DNA of 16,120 nucleotides from CAYJAD01 sp964370305 (lineage in GTDB: Bacteria; Desulfobacterota; Desulfovibrionia; Desulfovibrionales; Desulfovibrionaceae), in assembly GCA_964370305.1 (NCBI GenBank), contig CAYJIU010000046.1:1-16120 (forward strand), given 5' to 3'. The position numbers and the translations under genes are program-made. Of this stretch, positions 14,139-16,120 are shown piece by piece. Under the pieces are notes generated by a model. That model was not told the DNA's origin. It was given only the letters and a program-made list of their open reading frames with translations, and made no database searches. Position 1 is the stretch's first letter, and the number at the start of each line of letters is the position of its first letter.

Positions 14139-15986
14139 ATGCAAACTAATAATTCATTGCGCAATATCGCTATTATTGCTCACGTTGACCATGGTAAAAC
14201 CACTCTTGTGGATGCTCTTTTTCGTCAAAGCGGCGTGTTTCGTGCCGATCAACAAGTGGATGATCGTGTCATGGATTCCATGGATCTTGAAAGAGAACGT
14301 GGTATAACCATTGCAGCCAAAAACTGTGCTGTATCTTGGAAGGATGTTAAAATTAATATTATTGACACCCCCGGCCACGCCGACTTTGGTGGTGAGGTTG
14401 AGCGAGCCCTTTCCATGGCTAGTGGGGCTATCTTACTAGTGGATGCATCCGAAGGCCCCTTACCTCAAACTCGCTTTGTTTTGCGTAAAACCTTAGAAGC
14501 CGGCTTGCATGTTATTGTTGTCGTTAATAAAATTGACCGCAAGGATGCCCGCCCTCAAGAGGTATTAAACGAAGTATATGACCTATTTATAGACCTTGAC
14601 GCCACCGAAGAGCAATTAGAATTTCCAGTGCTTTATGCCATTGGTCGAGATGGTGTTGCCATGAAAAGTATTGATGAAAAAGGCGAAAGCCTTGCGCCAC
14701 TTTTTGATACCATACTTGAGGCCATCCCCGGGCCAAGCCACGACCCTCTTGAGCCTTTTCAAATGCTCGTAGCTGACCTTGATTATTCTGATTACTTAGG
14801 TCGTCTTGCGGTGGGGCGTATCATGCATGGGCAGATAAACGCCAAGGATAGTTTGGTTTGCATGGGGCCAGATGGCATTGTCACCCCGCTACGCGTTAGT
14901 AAGTTACAAGTATACGGTGGTTTACATTTAACTGAGGTTGAAAGTGCTGTGGCTGGTGACATTGTCGTGCTTGCTGGTATTGAGGATGTAACCATTGGTG
15001 ATACTATTTGCACTAAGGAAAACCAGCGCACCTTGCCGCGCATCCGCGTTGATGAACCAACGGTAGCCATGCGTTTTGGCATTAATACATCTCCCCTAGC
15101 AGGTAAGGAAGGAAAACTCGTCCAAAGCCGTGTTATTTGGGATAGATTATGTAAGGAAGCTTTGCGCAATGTAGCCATTAGGGTGGAGGAAAGTGACGAG
15201 CGTGATTCATTCTTAGTCAAGGGGCGCGGTGAATTTCAAATGGCTATTTTAATTGAAACCATGCGTCGCGAAGGTTTTGAACTCTCTGTGGGGCGGCCAG
15301 AAGTAATCTTAAAAAAATCATCCGATGGCAAATTACTTGAACCCATTGAACATCTATATGTAGATTGTGATGAATATTTTATGGGAGTAGTCACAGAAAA
15401 ACTTGCTCAGCGTAAAGGGCGCATGCTCAATTGTATTAATGATAAAAGCGGCGGAACTGGTCGAGTACGCTTAGAGTTTTCTGTGCCATCGCGCGGACTG
15501 ATTGGCTATAGAGATGAGTTTTTAACCGATACCCGCGGCACCGGCATTATGAACTCACTATTAGCTGGATATGAAGAATGGCGCGGCGATTTTCCCACTC
15601 GTTTTAATGGCTCCATTGTGTCAGATCGTAGCGGCAGTGCTGTGCCATATGCCTTGTTTAACCTTGAGCCACGCGGCGTGCTTTTTGTTCCGCCAGGTAC
15701 TGCTGTGTATGAAGGTATGATTGTGGGCGAACACAATAGAGATAATGATATTGACGTAAACCCCACCAAGGAAAAAAAGCTCACCAATATGCGCGCTTCT
15801 GGTAAGGATGAAAATGTTATCCTAACCCCAGTGCGGCCCATGACGCTTGAATTTGCGCTACACTTTGTGCGTGAGGATGAAATGGTTGAAGTTACGCCAG
15901 AGTCCATACGCTTACGCAAAACCATACTCACAGCCCAAAAAAGACATCAAGTACTAGGTGCAAAAAAGAAGGCTGCTACAAGCTAA
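14139..15986 (+). CDS. typA: Translational GTPase TypA/BipA
   Basis: This ribosome-binding GTPase, related to EF-G and LepA, aids 50S assembly and growth under stress and cold. The 615-residue product is full length. G-domain motifs: G1 AHVDHGKTT (14-22), G2 RGITI (54-58), G3 DTPGHADF (76-83), G4 NKID (130-133). Further on come domain II, the EF-G domain III/V-like parts with RGRGEFQMAILIETMRREGFELSVGRP, and the BipA-specific C-terminal domain (PSRGLIGYRDEFLTDTRGTGIM and RPMTLEFALHFVREDEMVEVTP). The ATG at 14139 gives the usual short leader before RNIAIIAHVDHGKTT. No clear Shine-Dalgarno site is seen. It starts 73 bp after the acyltransferase gene, a gap containing only a weak AAAATTTA/TAAATTTT inverted repeat (14067-14110). 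Confidence 0.97.
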   Translation: MQTNNSLRNIAIIAHVDHGKTTLVDALFRQSGVFRADQQVDDRVMDSMDLERERGITIAAKNCAVSWKDVKINIIDTPGHADFGGEVERALSMASGAILLVDASEGPLPQTRFVLRKTLEAGLHVIVVVNKIDRKDARPQEVLNEVYDLFIDLDATEEQLEFPVLYAIGRDGVAMKSIDEKGESLAPLFDTILEAIPGPSHDPLEPFQMLVADLDYSDYLGRLAVGRIMHGQINAKDSLVCMGPDGIVTPLRVSKLQVYGGLHLTEVESAVAGDIVVLAGIEDVTIGDTICTKENQRTLPRIRVDEPTVAMRFGINTSPLAGKEGKLVQSRVIWDRLCKEALRNVAIRVEESDERDSFLVKGRGEFQMAILIETMRREGFELSVGRPEVILKKSSDGKLLEPIEHLYVDCDEYFMGVVTEKLAQRKGRMLNCINDKSGGTGRVRLEFSVPSRGLIGYRDEFLTDTRGTGIMNSLLAGYEEWRGDFPTRFNGSIVSDRSGSAVPYALFNLEPRGVLFVPPGTAVYEGMIVGEHNRDNDIDVNPTKEKKLTNMRASGKDENVILTPVRPMTLEFALHFVREDEMVEVTPESIRLRKTILTAQKRHQVLGAKKKAATS

Positions 15987-16065
15987 GTATACGTTATTAA
16001 AAACATATAATATTTTTCAACAGCATAGAATGTGGACAAAATCAACACGACCGATAAATCAAGAA

Positions 16066-16120
16066 GCCTGCCCGAAGGGTGCGAAGCATAGCCGTTAGGT
16101 GAGCAAAGCCCGACCTAAAA
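16066..16120. repeat. GC-richer block at the window end, probable partial repeat or terminator
   Basis: After about 80 bp of AT-rich sequence following typA, composition shifts to about 60% GC. TTAGGT (16095-16100) and ACCTAA (16113-16118) form a 6-bp stem with a 12-base loop followed by As. A small CCC-GAA-GGG hairpin also occurs (from about 16070). It could be the typA terminator region or the edge of a dispersed repeat cut by the window. Confidence 0.3.

Noticed and set aside
1..16120. CRISPR array, tRNA, rRNA, toxin-antitoxin or phage genes
   Set aside because: No regularly spaced repeats, no tRNA-like cloverleaf, no rRNA-like sequence and no recognisable phage or defence proteins were seen on either strand.

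Overview
The window reads as a stretch of ordinary bacterial chromosome: about 13 genes, mostly housekeeping, AT-rich overall, with clear Shine-Dalgarno sites before only some of the starts. The gene set (tpiA-secG, rimI, a GAF protein coupled to mreB, a large O-antigen-ligase-like membrane protein, rarA, an HX4E-type acyltransferase, typA) and the protein style suggest a Gram-negative anaerobe, most likely a low-GC member of the Desulfovibrio group (Desulfobacterota). That placement is an inference from family resemblance, not a proof.

Layout. 1-40: strong hairpin terminator. 174-1871 (minus): an iron-dependent alcohol dehydrogenase preceded by an HxlR-family regulator gene; a palindrome over the regulator's -10 box and an inverted repeat between the two genes are candidate operators. 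2069-4771 (minus): rimI, tpiA, secG, then a roughly 100-nt imperfect hairpin at the secG stop, then an Smr-domain gene. 4779-5288 (plus): a Nudix-like protein whose catalytic glutamates are missing; its start is only 7 bp from the divergent rimI start. 5363-7419 (minus): a two-GAF-domain protein translationally coupled to mreB. 7420-7757: AT-rich divergent control region with a duplicated block pattern. 7758-10235 (plus): an unrecognised 574-residue protein, then rsmE. 10272-11618 (minus): O-antigen ligase/polymerase-like membrane protein. 12036-15986 (plus): rarA overlapping an acyltransferase gene by one base, then typA/bipA. The window ends in a short GC-richer block that looks like part of another repeat.

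The clearest unexplained structure is at 11650-11917: a 268-bp non-coding element with 17-bp terminal inverted repeats (one mismatch), flanked by perfect 10-bp direct repeats, as expected of a target-site duplication. Inside it lie a second 24-bp inverted repeat pair and several shorter hairpins. It has the anatomy of a MITE and sits just downstream of a candidate promoter of the O-antigen-ligase-like gene, so that gene's transcript would carry the element as its leader.

How the genes work together: most contribute separate housekeeping functions: glycolysis (tpiA), protein export (secG), ribosome modification and biogenesis (rimI, rsmE, typA), cell shape (mreB with its GAF partner), replication restart (rarA), and envelope lipid and polysaccharide assembly (acyltransferase, ligase). 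The alcohol dehydrogenase with its adjacent HxlR regulator is the one pair that looks like a dedicated, inducible metabolic module. No tRNA, rRNA, CRISPR array, prophage or defence system was seen.
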